From Siphonodentalium dalli (Eukaryota; Mollusca; Scaphopoda; Gadilida; Siphonodentaliidae), in NCBI GenBank assembly GCA_032622095.1, contig CP136061.1, positions 170,629,107 to 170,693,106 on the forward strand: a stretch of DNA of 64,000 bases, read 5' to 3'. The notes under the pieces are model-generated. The model saw only the letters and a program-made list of their open reading frames with translations, searched no databases and was not told where the DNA came from. Positions within the stretch are counted from its first letter, which is position 1. Each line of letters begins with the position of its first letter. A program made the position numbers and the translations under genes. Below, piece after piece: positions 40,281-57,000 of this stretch.

Positions 40281-43040
40281 TCACCACCACATACATCTAT
40301 AGGTATCCCCACCACGTACATATATAGGTATCACCACCACACACATATATAAGTCTCCCCACCACACACATATATAGGTATCCCCGCCACATACATCTAT
40401 AGGTCTCCCCACCACATACATATATAGGTATCACCACCACATGCATCTATAGGTATCACCACCACATACATATATAGGTATCCCCGCCACATACATCTAT
40501 AGGTAACCCCGCCACACACACATATAGGTATCCCCGCCACATACATCTATAGGTCTCCCCACCACATACATATATAGGTACCCCATCACATACATATATA
40601 GGTATCCCCACCACATACATATAAAGGTCTCCCCGCCACATACATATATAGGTATCCCCACCACAAACATCTATAGGTCTCCCCGCAACATACATCTATA
40701 GGTCTCCCCGCCAAATACATATATAGGTATCCCCACCACATACATATATAGGTATCCCCGCCACACACATATATAGGTATCCCCACCACATACATATATA
40801 GGTATTCTCACCACATACATATATAGATATAGGTATCCCCACCACATACATATATAGGTATCCCCACCACACACATCTATAGGTATCCCCACCACATACA
40901 TATATAGGTATCCTCACCACACACATATATAGGTCTCCCCACCACCACACATATATAGGTCTCCCCTCCACATACATCTATAGGTATCCCCACCACTTAC
41001 ATATATATGTATCCCCGCCACATACATCTATAGGTCTCCCCACCACATACATATATAGGTACCACCACCACATGCATCTATAGGTATCACCACCACATAC
41101 ATATATAGGTATCCCCGCCACATACATCTATAGGTAACCCCGCCACACACATCTATATGTCTCCCCGCCACATACATATATAGGTATCCCCTTCACATAC
41201 ATATATAGGTATCCCCACCACATACATCTATAGGTCTCCCCGCCACATACATATATAGGTATCCCCACCACAAACATATATAGGTATCCCCGCAACATAC
41301 ATCTATAGGTCTCCCCGCCAAATACATATATAGGTATCCCCACCACATATATATATAGGTATCCCCGCCACACACATATATAGGTATCCCCACCACGTAC
41401 ATATATAGGTATCCTCACCACACACATATATAGATATAGGTATCCCCACCACATACATATATAGGTATCCCCACCACACACATCTATAAGTATTCCCACC
41501 ACATACATATATAGGTATGCTCGCCACACACACATATAGGTATCACCACCACACACATATATAGGTATCCCCACCACATACATATATAGGTATCCCCACC
41601 ACATACATATATAGGTATCTTCGCCACACAAATATATAGGAATCTCCACCACATACATCTATAGGTCTCCCCGGCACATACATATATAGGTATCCCCACC
41701 ACAAACATATATAGGTATCCCCGCCACATACATCTATAGGTCTCCCCGTCAAATACATATATAGGTATCCCCACCACATACATATATAGGTATCCCCACA
41801 ACACACATATATAGGTATCACCACCACATACATCTATAGGTATCCCCACCACGTACATATATAGGTATCACCACCACACACATATATAAGTCTCCCCACC
41901 ACACACATATATAGGTATCCCCGCCACATACATCTATAGGTCTCCCCACCACATACATATATAGGTATCACCACCACATGCATCTATAGGTATCACCACC
42001 ACATACATATATAGGTATCCCCGCCACATACATCTATAGGTAACCCCGCCACACACACATATAGGTATCCCCGCCACATACATCTATAGGTCTCCCCACC
42101 ACATACATATATAGGTACCCCATCACATACATATATAGGTATCCCCACCACATACATATAAAGGTCTCCCCGCCACATACATATATAGGTATCCCCACCA
42201 CAAACATCTATAGGTCTCCCCGCAACATACATCTATAGGTCTCCCCGCCAAATACATATATAGGTATCCCCACCACATACATATATAGGTATCCCCGCCA
42301 CACACATATATAGGTATCCCCACCACATACATATATAGGTATTCTCACCACATACATATATAGATATAGGTATCCCCACCACATACATATATAGGTATCC
42401 CCACCACACACATCTATAGGTATCCCCACCACATACATATATAGGTATCCTCACCACACACATATATAGGTCTCCCCACCACCACACATATATAGGTCTC
42501 CCCTCCACATACATCTATAGGTATCCCCACCACTTACATATATATGTATCCCCGCCACATACATCTATAGGTCTCCCCACCACACACATATATAGGTACC
42601 ACCACCACATGCATCTATAGGTATCACCACCACATACATATATAGGTATCCCCGCCACATACATCTATAGGTAACCCCGCCACACACATCTATATGTCTC
42701 CCCGCCACATACATATATAGGTATCCCCTTCACATACATATATAGGTATCCCCACCACATACATCTATAGGTCTCCCCGCCACATACATATATAGGTATC
42801 CCCACCACAAACATATATAGGTATCCCCGCAACATACATCTATAGGTCTCCCCGCCAAATACATATATAGGTATCCGCACCACATATATATATATAGGTA
42901 TCCCCGCCACACACATATATAGGTATCCCCACCACGTACATATATAGGTATCCTCACCACACACATATATAGATATAGGTATCCCCACCACATACATATA
43001 TAGGTATTCCCACCACACACATCTATAAGTATCCCCACCA
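40281..43040 (+). repeat. 1,537-bp tandem duplication (second copy partly diverged)
   Basis: Copy 1 is about 40281-41817. The copy from 41818 matches it for at least 1.1 kb (shared GTACATATATAGG at 40316 and 41853, the short AGGTACCCCATCAC unit, and AGATATAGG junctions). After about 42980 differences appear. Confidence 0.78.
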
Positions 43041-46000
43041 CATACATATATAGGTATCCCCGCCACACACATATATAGGTATCCCCACCACATACATATA
43101 TAGGTATCCTCGCCACTCACATATATAGGTATCACCACCACACCCATATATAGGTATCCCACCACATACATATATAGGTATCCCCACCATATACATATAT
43201 AGGTATCCCACCACATACATATATAGGAATCTCCACCACATACATCTATAGGTCTCCCCGGCACATACATATATAGGTATCCCCACCACAAACATATATA
43301 GGTATCACTGCCACATACATCTATAGGTCTCCCCGCCAAATACATATATAGGTATCCCCACCACATACATATATAGGTATCCCCACCACACACATATATA
43401 GGTATCCCCACCACATACATATATAGGTATCCTCACCACACACATATATAGGTATCCCCACCACATACATATATAGGTATCCCCACCACATACATCTATA
43501 GGTATCACCACCACATACATCTATAGGTATCCACACCACCTACATATATAGGTATCACCACCACACACATATATAAGTCTCCCCACCACACACATATATA
43601 GGTATCCCCGCCACATACATCTATAGGTCTCCCCACCACATACGTATATAGGTATCACCACCACATGTATCTATAGGTATCACCACCACATACATATATA
43701 GGTATCCCCGCCACATACATCTATAGGTAACCCCGCCACACACACATATAGGTATCCCCGCCACATACATCTATAGGTCTCCCCACCACATACATATATA
43801 GGTATCCCCATCACATACATATATAGGTATCCCCACCACATACATATATAGGTATCACCACCACACACATATATAAGTCTCCCCACCACACACATATATA
43901 GGTATCCCCGCCACATACATCTATAAGTCTCCCCACCACATACATATATAGGTATCACCACCACACACAAATATAAGTCTCGCCACCACACACATATATA
44001 GGTATCCCCGCCACATACATCTATAAGTCTCCCCACCACACACATATATAAGTCTCCCCGCCACATACATATATAAGTCTCCCCACCACATACATATATA
44101 GGTATCACCACCACATACATCTATAGGTATCACCACCACATACACATATAGGTATTCCCGCCACATACATCTATAGGTATCCCCGCCACACACATATATA
44201 GGTATCTCCACCACATACATATATAGGTATCCCAACCACATACGTCTATAGGTCTCCCCCCCACATACATATATAGGTATCCCCACCACAAACATATATA
44301 GGTATCCCCGCAACATACATCTATAGGTCTTCCCGCCAAATACATATATAGGTATCCCCACCACATACATATATAGGTATCCCCACCACATACATATATA
44401 GGTATCACCACCACATACATCTATAGGTATCACCACCACACACATGAATAGGTATCCCCACCACACACATTTATAGGTATCACCACCACATACAAATATA
44501 GGTATTCCCACCACACACATATATATGTATCCCCACCACATACATCTATATGTATCCCCACCACATACATCTATAGGTATCACCACCACATACTTCTATA
44601 GGTAACACCACCACATACATCTATATGTATCCCCACCACATACATATATAGGTATCACCACCACACACATATATAAGTCTCCCCACCACACACATATATA
44701 GGTATCCCCGCCACATACTTATATAGGTATCCCTGCCACACACATATATAGGTCTCCCCACCACACAAATATATAGGTATCCCCGCCACACACATATATA
44801 GGTATCCTCACCACACACATATATAGGTATCCCCGCCACAGACATCTATAGGTATCCCCACCACATACATATTTAGGTATCCCTACCACATACATATATA
44901 GGTATCACCACCACATACATATATAGGTATCACCACCACACACATATATAAGTCTCCCCATCACACACATTTATAGGTATCCCCGCCACATACATCTATA
45001 AGTCTCCCCACCACATACATATATAGGTATCACCACCACACACATATATAAGTCTCCCCACCTCACACATATATAGGTATCACCACCACACACATATATA
45101 AGTCTCCCCACCACATACATATATAGGTATCCCCGCCACATACATCTATAAGTCTCCCCACCACACACATATATAAGTCTCCCCACCACATACATCTATA
45201 AGTCTCCCCACCACATACATAAATAGATATCACCACCACATACATATATAGGTATCACCACCACATACACATATAGGTATCCCCGCCAAATACATCTATA
45301 GGTATCCCCGCCACACAAATATATAGGTATCCCCACCACATATATATAGGTATCCCCGCAACATACATCTATAGGTCTCCCCGCCAAATACATATATAGG
45401 TATCCCCACCACATACATATATAGGTATCCCCACCACATACATATATAGGTATCACCACCACATACATCTATAGGTATCACCACCACAAACATAAATAGG
45501 TATCCCCAACACACACATATATAGGTATCACCACCACATACATATATAGGTATTCCCACCACACACATATATAGGTATGCCCACCACATACATCTATAGG
45601 TATCCCCACCTCATACATCTATAGGTATCACCACCACATACTTCTATATGAATCACCACCACATACATCTATATGTATCCCCACCACATACATATATAGG
45701 TATCACCACCACACACATATATAAGTCTCCCCACCACACACATATATAGGTATTCCCGCCACTTACTTATATAGGTATCCCCGCCAGACACATATATAGG
45801 TCTCCCCACCACAAAAATATATAGGTATCCCCGCCATACACATATATAGGTATCCTCACCACACACATATATAGGTATCCCCGCCACAGAAATCTATAGG
45901 TATCCCCACCACATACATATATAGGTATCCCCACCACATACATATATAGGTATCACCACCACATACATCTATAGGTATCACCACCACACACATATATAGG

Positions 46001-48071
46001 TCTCCCCGCCACATACATATATAGGTCTCCCAGCCACACACATATATAGGTATCCCCGCCACAATCATATATAGGTATCCCCGCCACACACATATATAGG
46101 TATCCCCGCCACATACATATATAGGTCTCCCCGCCGCACATATATATAGGTATCCCCGCCACATACATATATAGGTATCCCCGCCACACACATATATAGG
46201 TCTCCCCACCACACAAATATATAGGTATCCCCGCCACACACATATATAGGTATCCTCACCACACACATATATAGGTATCCCCACCACATACATATTTAGG
46301 TATCACCACCACATACATCTATAGGTATCACCACCACACACATAAATAGGTATTCCCACCACACACATATATAGGTATCACCACCACATCCATATATAGC
46401 TAACCCCACCACACATATATAGGTATCACCACCACATACATCTATAGGTATCCCCAATACATACATCTATAGGTATCACCACAACATACATATATATGTA
46501 TCACCCCAACATACATCTATATGTATCCCCACCACATACATATATAGGTATCACCACCACACACATATAAAAGTCTCCCCACCACACACATATATAGGTA
46601 TCCCCGCCACATACATCTATAAGTCTCCCCACCACATACATATATAGGTATCACCACCTCATACATCTATATGTATCACCACCACAAACACATATAGGTA
46701 TCCCCGCCACATACATCTATAGGTATCCCCGCCACACAAATATATAGGTATCCCCACCACATAGTTCTATAGGTATCCCCGCCACATACATCTATATGTC
46801 TCCCCGCCACATACATATATAGGTATCATCACCACATAAATATATAGGTATCCCCACCACATACATATATAGGTCTCCCCGCCAAATACATATATAGGTA
46901 TCCCCACCACATACATATATAGGTATCCCCACCACACACATATATAGGTATCCCCACCACATACATATATGGGTATCCTCACCACACACATATATAGGTA
47001 TCCCCACCACATACATATATAGGTATCCCCACCACATACATCTATAGGTATCACCACCACATACATCTATAGGTATCCCCACCATATACATATATAGGTC
47101 TCACCACCACACACATATATAAGTCTCCCCACCACACACATATATATGTATCCCCGCCACATACATCTATAGGTCTCCCCACCACATACATATATAGGTA
47201 TCACCACCACATGCATCTATAGGTATCACCACCACATACATATATAGGTATCCCCGCCACATACATCTATAGGTAACCCCGCCACACACATCTATAGGTC
47301 TCCCCGCCACATACATATATAGGTATCCCCATCACATACATATATAGGTATCCCCACCACATACATCTATAGGTCTCCCCGCCACATACATATATAGGTA
47401 TCCCCACCACAAACATATATAGGTATCCCCGCAACATACATCTATAGGTTTCCCCGTCAAATACATATATAGGTATCCCACCACGTACATATATAGGTAT
47501 CCCCGCCACACAGATATATAGGTATCCCCACCACATACATATATAGGTATCCTCACCACACACATATATAGATATAGGTATCCCCACCACATACATATAT
47601 ATGTATCCCCACCACACACATCTATAAGTGTCCCCACCACATACATATATAGGTATCCCCGCCACACACATATATAGGAATCCCCACCACATACATATAT
47701 AGGTTTCCTCGCCACACACATATATAGGTATCACCACCACACACATATACAGGTATCCCCACCACATACATATATAGGTATCCCCACCACATACATATAT
47801 AGGTATCCTCGCCACACAAATATATAGGAATCTCCACCACATACATCTATAGGTCTCCCCGGCACATACATATATAGGTATCCCCACCACAAACATATAT
47901 AGGTATCCCCAACACACACATATATAGGTATCACCACCACATACATATATAGGTATCCCCACCACACACATATATAGGTATGCCCACCACATACATCTAT
48001 AGGTATCCCCACCACATACATCTATAGGTATCACCACCACATACTTCTATAGGTATCACCACCACATACAT

Positions 48072-51000
48072 CTATATGTATCCCCACCACATACATATAT
48101 AGGTATCACCACCACACACATATATAAGTCTCCCCACCACACACATATATAGGTATTCCCGCCACATACTTATATAGGTATCCCCGCCAGACACATATAT
48201 AGGTCTCCCCACCTCAAAAATATATAGGTATCCCCGCCACACACATATATAGGTATCCTCACCACACACATATATAGGTATCCCCGCCACAGAAATCTAT
48301 AGGTATCCCCACCACATACATATATAGGTATCCCCACCACATACATATATAGGTATCACCACCACATACATCTATAGGTATCACCACCACACACATATAT
48401 AGGTCTCCCCGCCACATACATATATAGGTCTCCCAGCCACACACATATATAGGTATCCCCGCCACAATCATATATAGGTATCCCCGCCACACACATATAT
48501 AGGTATCCCCGCCACATACATATATAGGTCTCCCCGCCGCTCATATATATAGGTATCCCCGCCACATACATATATAGGTATCCCCGCCACACACATATAT
48601 AGGTCTCCCCCCCCACACAAATATATAGGTATCCCCGCCACACACATATATAGGTATCCTCACCACACACATATATAGGTATCCCCACCACATACATATT
48701 TAGGTATCACCACCACATACATCTATATGTATCACCACCACACACATAAATAGGTATTCCCACCACACACATATATAGGTATCACCACCACATCCATATA
48801 TAGCTAATCCCACCACACATATATAGGTATCCCCACCACATACATCTATAGGTATCACCACAACATACATATATATGTATCACCCCAACATACATCTATA
48901 TGAATCCCCACCATATACATATATAGGTATCACCACCACACACATATAAAAGTCTCCCCACCACACACATATATAGGTATCCCCGCCACATACATATATA
49001 AGTCTCCCCACCACATACATATATAGGTATCACCACCACATACATCTATATGTATCACCACCACATACACATATAGGTATCCCCGCCACATACATATATA
49101 GGTATCCCCGCCACACAAATATATAGGTATCCCCACCAAATAGTTCTATAGGTATCCCGGCCACATACATCTATATGTCTCCCCGCCACATACATATATA
49201 GGTATCCACACCACATAAATATATAGGTATCCCCACCACATACATCTATAGGTCTCCCCGGCACATACATATATAGGTATCCCCACCACAAACATATATA
49301 GGTATCCTCGCCACATACATATATAGGTCTCCCCGGCAAATACATATATTGGTATCCCCACCACATACATATATAGGTATCCCCACCACACACATATATA
49401 GGTATCCCCACCACATACATATATGGGTATCCTCACCACACACATATATAGGTATCCCCACCACATACATATATAGGTATCCCCACCACATACATCTATA
49501 GGTATCACCACCACATACATCTATAGGTATCCCCACCATATACATATATAGGTCTCACAACCACACACATATATAAGTCTCCCCACCACACACATATATA
49601 TGTATCCCCGCCACATACATCTATAGGTCTCCCCACCACATACATATATAGGTATCACCACCACATGCATCTATAGGTATCACCACCACATACATATATA
49701 GGTATCACCGCCACATACATCTATAGGTAACCCCGCCACACACATCTATAGGTCTCCCCGCCACATACATATATAGGTATCCCCATCACATACATATATA
49801 GGTATCCCCACCACATACATCTATAGGTCTCCCCGCCACATACATATATAGGTATCCCCACAACAAACATATATAGGTATCCCCGCAACATACATCTATA
49901 GGTCTCCCCGCCAAATACATATATAGGTATCCCCACCACATACATATATAGGTATCCCCGCCACACACATATATAGGTATCCCCACCACATACATATATA
50001 GGTATCCTCACCTCACAAATATATAGATATAGGTATCCCCACCACATACATATATAGGTATCCCCAACACACACATCTATAAGTATCCCCACCACATACA
50101 TATATAGGTATCCCCGCCACACACATATATAGGTATCCCCACCACATACATATATAGGTATCCTCGCCACACACATATATAGGTATCACCACCACACACA
50201 TATATAGGTATCCCCACCACATACATATATAGGTATCCCCACCACATACATATATAGGTATCCTCGCCACACAAATATATAGGAATCTCCACCACATACA
50301 TCTATAGGTCTCCCCGGCACATACATATATAGGTATCCCCACCACAAACATATATAGGTATCACCGCCACATACATCTATAGGTCTCCCCGCCACATACA
50401 TATATAGGTATCCCCATCACATACATATATAGGTATCCCCACCACATACATCTATAGGTCTCCCCGCCACATACATATATAGGTATCCCCACCACAAACA
50501 TATATAGGTATCCCCGCAACATACATCTATAGGTCTCCCCGCCAAATACATATATAGGTATCCCCACCACATACATATATAGGTATCCCCGCCACACACA
50601 TATATAGGTATCCCCACCACATACATATATAGGTATCCTCACCACACACATATATAGATATAGGTATCCCCACCACATACATATATAGGTATCCCCACCA
50701 CACACATCTATAAGTGTCCCCACCACATACATATATAGGTATCCCCGCCACACACATATATAGGTATCCCCACCACATACATATATAGGTATCCTCGCCA
50801 CACACATATATAGGTATCACCACCACACACATATATAGGTATCCCCACCACATACATATATAGGTATCCCCACCACATACATATATAGGTATCCTCGCCA
50901 CACAAATATATAGGAATCTCCACCACATACATCTATAGGTCTCCCCAGCACATACATATATAGGTATCCCCACCACAAACATATATAGGTATCCCCAACA

Positions 51001-54000
51001 GACACATATATAGGTATCACCACCACATACATATATAGGTATCCCCACCACACACATATATAGGTATGCCCACCACATACATCTATAGGTATCCCCACCA
51101 CATACATCTATAGGTATCACCACCACATACTTCTATAGGTATCACCACCACATACATCTATATGTATCCCCACCACATACATATATAGGTATCACCACCA
51201 CACACATATATAAGTCTCCCCACCACACACATATATAGGTATTCCCGCCACATACTTATATAGGTATCCCCGCCAGACACATATATAGGTCTCCGCACCT
51301 CAAAAATATATAGGTATCCCCGCCACACACATATATAGGTATCCTCACCACACACATATATAGGTATCCCCGCCACAGAAATCTATAGGTATCCCCACCA
51401 CATACATATATAGGTATCCCCACCACATACATATATAGGTATCACCACCACATACATCTATAGGTATCACCACCACACACATATATAGGTCTCCCCGCCA
51501 CATACATATATAGGTCTCCCAGCCACACACATATATAGGTATCCCCGCCACAATCATATATAGGTATCCCCGCCACACACATATATAGGTATCCCCGCCA
51601 CATACATATATAGGTCTCCCCGCCGCTCATATATATAGGTATCCCCGCCACATACATATATAGGTATCCCCGCCACACACATATATAGGTCTCCCCCCCA
51701 CACAAATATATAGGTATCCCCGCCACATACATATATAGGTATCCTCACCACACACATATATAGGTATCCCCACCACATACATATTTAGGTATCACCACCA
51801 CATACATCTATATGTATCACCACCACACACATAAATAGGTATTCCCACCACACACATATATAGGTATCACCACCACATCCATATATAGCTAATCCCACCA
51901 CACATATATAGGTATCCCCACCACATACATCTATAGGTATCACCACAACATACATATATATGTATCACCCCAACATACATCTATATGTATCCCCACCACA
52001 TACATATATAGGTATCACCACCACACACATATAAAAGTCTCCCCACCACACACATATATAGGTATCCCCGCCACATACATATATAAGTCTCCCCACCACA
52101 TACATATATAGGTATCACCACCACATACATCTATATGTATCACCACCACATACACATATAGGTATCCCCGCCACATACATCTATAGGTATCCCCGCCACA
52201 CAAATATATAGGTATCCCCACCAAATAGTTCTATAGGTATCCCGGCCACATACATCTATATGTCTCCCCGCCACATACATATATAGGTATCCACACCACA
52301 TAAATATATAGGTATCCCCACCACATACATCTATAGGTCTCCCCAGCACATACATATATAGGTATCCCCACCACAAACATATATAGGTATCCTCGCCACA
52401 TACATATATAGGTCTCCCCGGCAAATACATATATTGGTATCCCCACCACATACATATATAGGTATCCCCACCACACACATATATAGGTATCCCCACCACA
52501 TACATATATGGGTATCCTCACCACACACATATATAGGTATCCCCACCACACACATATATAGGTATCCCCACCACATACATATATAGGTATCCCCACCACA
52601 TACATATATAGGTATCCTCGCCACACAAATATATAGGAATCTCCACCACATACATCTATAGGTCTCCCCGGCACATACATATATAGGTATCCCCACCACA
52701 AACATATATAGGTATCACCGCCACATACATCTATAGGTCTCCACGCCACATACATATATAGGTATCCCCATCACATACATATATAGGTATCCCCACCACA
52801 TACATCTATATGTCTCCCCGCCACATACATATATAGGTATCCCCACCACAAACATATATAGGTATCCCCGCAACATACATCTATAGGTCTCCCCGCCAAA
52901 TACATATATAGGTATCCCCACCACATACATATATAGGTATCCCCGCCACACACATATATAGGTATCCCCACCACATACATATATAGGTATCCTCACCACA
53001 CACATATATAGATATAGGTATCCCCACCACATACATATATAGGTATCCCCACCACACACATCTATAAGTGTCCCCACCACATACATATATAGGTATCCCC
53101 GCCACACACATATATAGGTATCCCCACCACATACATATATAGGTATCCTCGCCACACACATATATAGGTATCACCACCACACACATATATAGGTATCCCC
53201 ACCACATACATATATAGGTATCCCCACCACATACATATATAGGTATCCTCGCCACACAAATATATAGGAATCTCCACCACATACATCTATAGGTCTCCCC
53301 AGCACATACATATATAGGTATCCCCACCACAAACATATATAGGTATCCCCAACAGACACATATATAGGTATCACCACCACATACATATATAGGTATCCCC
53401 ACCACACACATATATAGGTATGCCCACCACATACATCTATAGGTATCCCCACCACATACATCTATAGGTATCACCACCACATACTTCTATAGGTATCACC
53501 ACCACATACATCTATATGAATCCCCACCACATACATATATAGGTATCACCACCACACACATATATAAGTCTCCCCACCACACACATATATAGGTATTCCC
53601 GCCACATACTTATATAGGTATCCCCGCCAGACACATATATAGGTCTCCCCACCTCAAAAATATATAGGTATCCCCGCCACACACATATATAGGTATCTTC
53701 ACCACACACATATATAGGTATCCCCGCCACAGAAATCTATAGGTATCCCCACCACATACATATATAGGTATCCCCACCACATACATATATAGGTATCACC
53801 ACCACATACATCTATAGGTATCACCACCACACACATATATAGGTCTCCCCGCCACATACATATATAGGTCTCCCAGCCACACACATATATAGGTATCCCC
53901 GCCACAATCATATATAGGTATCCCCGCCACACACATATATAGGTATCCCCGCCACATACATATATAGGTCTCCCCGCCGCTCATATATATGGGTATCCCC

Positions 54001-57000
54001 GCCACATACATATATAGGTATCCCCGCCACACACATATATAGGTCTCCCCCCCCCCCCACACAAATATATAGGTATCCCCGCCACACACATATATAGGTA
54101 TCCTCACCACACACATATATAGGTATCCCCACCACATACATATTTAGGTATCACCACCACATACATCTATATGTATCACCACCACACACATAAATAGGTA
54201 TTCCCACCACACACATATATAGGTATCACCACCACATCCATATATAGCTAATCCCACCACACATATATAGGTATCCCCACCACATACATCTATAGGTATC
54301 ACCACAACATACATATATATGTATCACCCCAACATACATCTATATGTATCCCCACCACATACATATATAGGTATCACCACCACACACATATAAAAGTCTC
54401 CCCACCACACACATATATAGGTATCCCCGCCACATACATATATAAGTCTCCCCACCACATACATATATAGGTATCACCACCACATACATCTATATGTATC
54501 ACCACCACATACACATATAGGTATCCCCGCCACATACATCTATAGGTATCCCCGCCACACAAATATATAGGTATCCCCACCAAATAGTTCTATAGGTATC
54601 CCGGCCACATACATCTATATGTCTCCCCGCCAAATACATATATAGGTATCCACACCACATAAATATATAGGTATCCCCACCACATACATCTATAGGTCTC
54701 CCCGGCACATACATATATAGGTATCCCCACCACAAACATATATAGGTATCCTCGCCACATACATATATAGGTCTCCCCGGCAAATACATATATTGGTATC
54801 CCCACCACATACATATATAGGTATCCCCACCACACACATATATAGGTATCCCCACCACATACATATATGGGTATCCTCACCACACACATATATAGGTATC
54901 CCCACCACATACATATATAGGTATCCCCACCACATACATCTATAGGTATCACCACCACATACATCTATAGGTATCCCCACCATATACATATATAGGTCTC
55001 ACAACCACACACATATATAAGTCTCCCCACCACACACATATATATGTATCCCCGCCACATACATCTATAGGTCTCCCCACCACATACATATATAGGTATC
55101 ACCACCACATGCATCTATAGGTATCACCACCACATACATATATAGGTATCACCGCCACATACATCTATAGGTAACCCCGCCACACACATCTATAGGTCTC
55201 CCCGCCACATACATATATAGGTATCCCCATCACATACATATATAGGTATCCCCACCACATACATCTATAGGTCTCCCCGCCACATACATATATAGGTATC
55301 CCCACAACAAACATATATAGGTATCCCCGCAACATACATCTATAGGTCTCCCCGCCAAATACATATATAGGTATCCCCACCACATACATATATAGGTATC
55401 CCCGCCACACACATATATAGGTATCCCCACCACATACATATATAGGTATCCTCACCTCACACATATATAGATATAGGTATCCCCACCACATACATATATA
55501 GGTATCCCCAACACACACATCTATAAGTATCCCCACCACATACATATATAGGTATCCCCGCCACACACATATATAGGTATCCCCACCACATACATATATA
55601 GGTATCCTCGCCACACACATATATAGGTATCACCACCACACACATATATAGGTATCCCCACCACATACATATATAGGTATCCCCACCACATACATATATA
55701 GGTATCCTCGCCACACAAATATATAGGAATCTCCACCACATACATCTATAGGTCTCCCCGGCACATACATATATAGGTATCCCCACCACAAACATATATA
55801 GGTATCACCGCCACATACATCTATAGGTCTCCACGCCACATACATATATAGGTATCCCCATCACATACATATATAGGTATCCCCACCACATACATCTATA
55901 GGTCTCCCCGCCACATACATATATAGGTATCCCCACCACAAACATATATAGGTATCCCCGCAACATACATCTATAGGTCTCCCCGCCAAATACATATATA
56001 GGTATCCCCACCACATACATATATAGGTATCCCCGCCACACACATATATAGGTATCCCCACCACATACATATATAGGTATCCTCACCACACACATATATA
56101 GATATAGGTATCCCCACCACATACATATATAGGTATCCCCACCACACTCATCTATAAGTGTCCCCACCACATACATATATAGGTATCCCCGCCACACACA
56201 TATATAGGTATCCCCACCACATACATATATAGGTATCCTCGCCACACACATATATAGGTATCACCACCACACACATATATAGGTATCCCCACCACATACA
56301 TATATAGGTATCCCCACCACATACATATATAGGTATCCTCGCCACACAAATATATAGGAATCTCCACCACATACATCTATAGGTCTCCCCAGCACATACA
56401 TATATAGGTATCCCCACCACAAACATATATAGGTATCCCCAACAGACACATATATAGGTATCACCACCACATACATATATAGGTATCCCCACCACACACA
56501 TATATAGGTATGCCCACCACATACATCTATAGGTATCCCCACCACATACATCTATAGGTATCACCACCACATACTTCTATAGGTATCACCACCACATACA
56601 TCTATATGTATCCCCACCACATACATATATAGGTATCACCACCACACACATATATAAGTCTCCCCACCACACACATATATAGGTATTCCCGCCACATACT
56701 TATATAGGTATCCCCGCCAGACACATATATAGGTCTCCCCACCTCAAAAATATATAGGTATCCCCGCCACACACATATATAGGTATCCTCACCACACACA
56801 TATATAGGTATCCCCGCCACAGAAATCTATAGGTATCCCCACCACATACATATATAGGTATCCCCACCACATACATATATAGGTATCACCACCACATACA
56901 TCTATAGGTATCACCACCACACACATATATAGGTCTCCCCCGCCACATACATATATAGGTCTCCCAGCCACCACACATATATAGGTATCCCCGCCACAAT

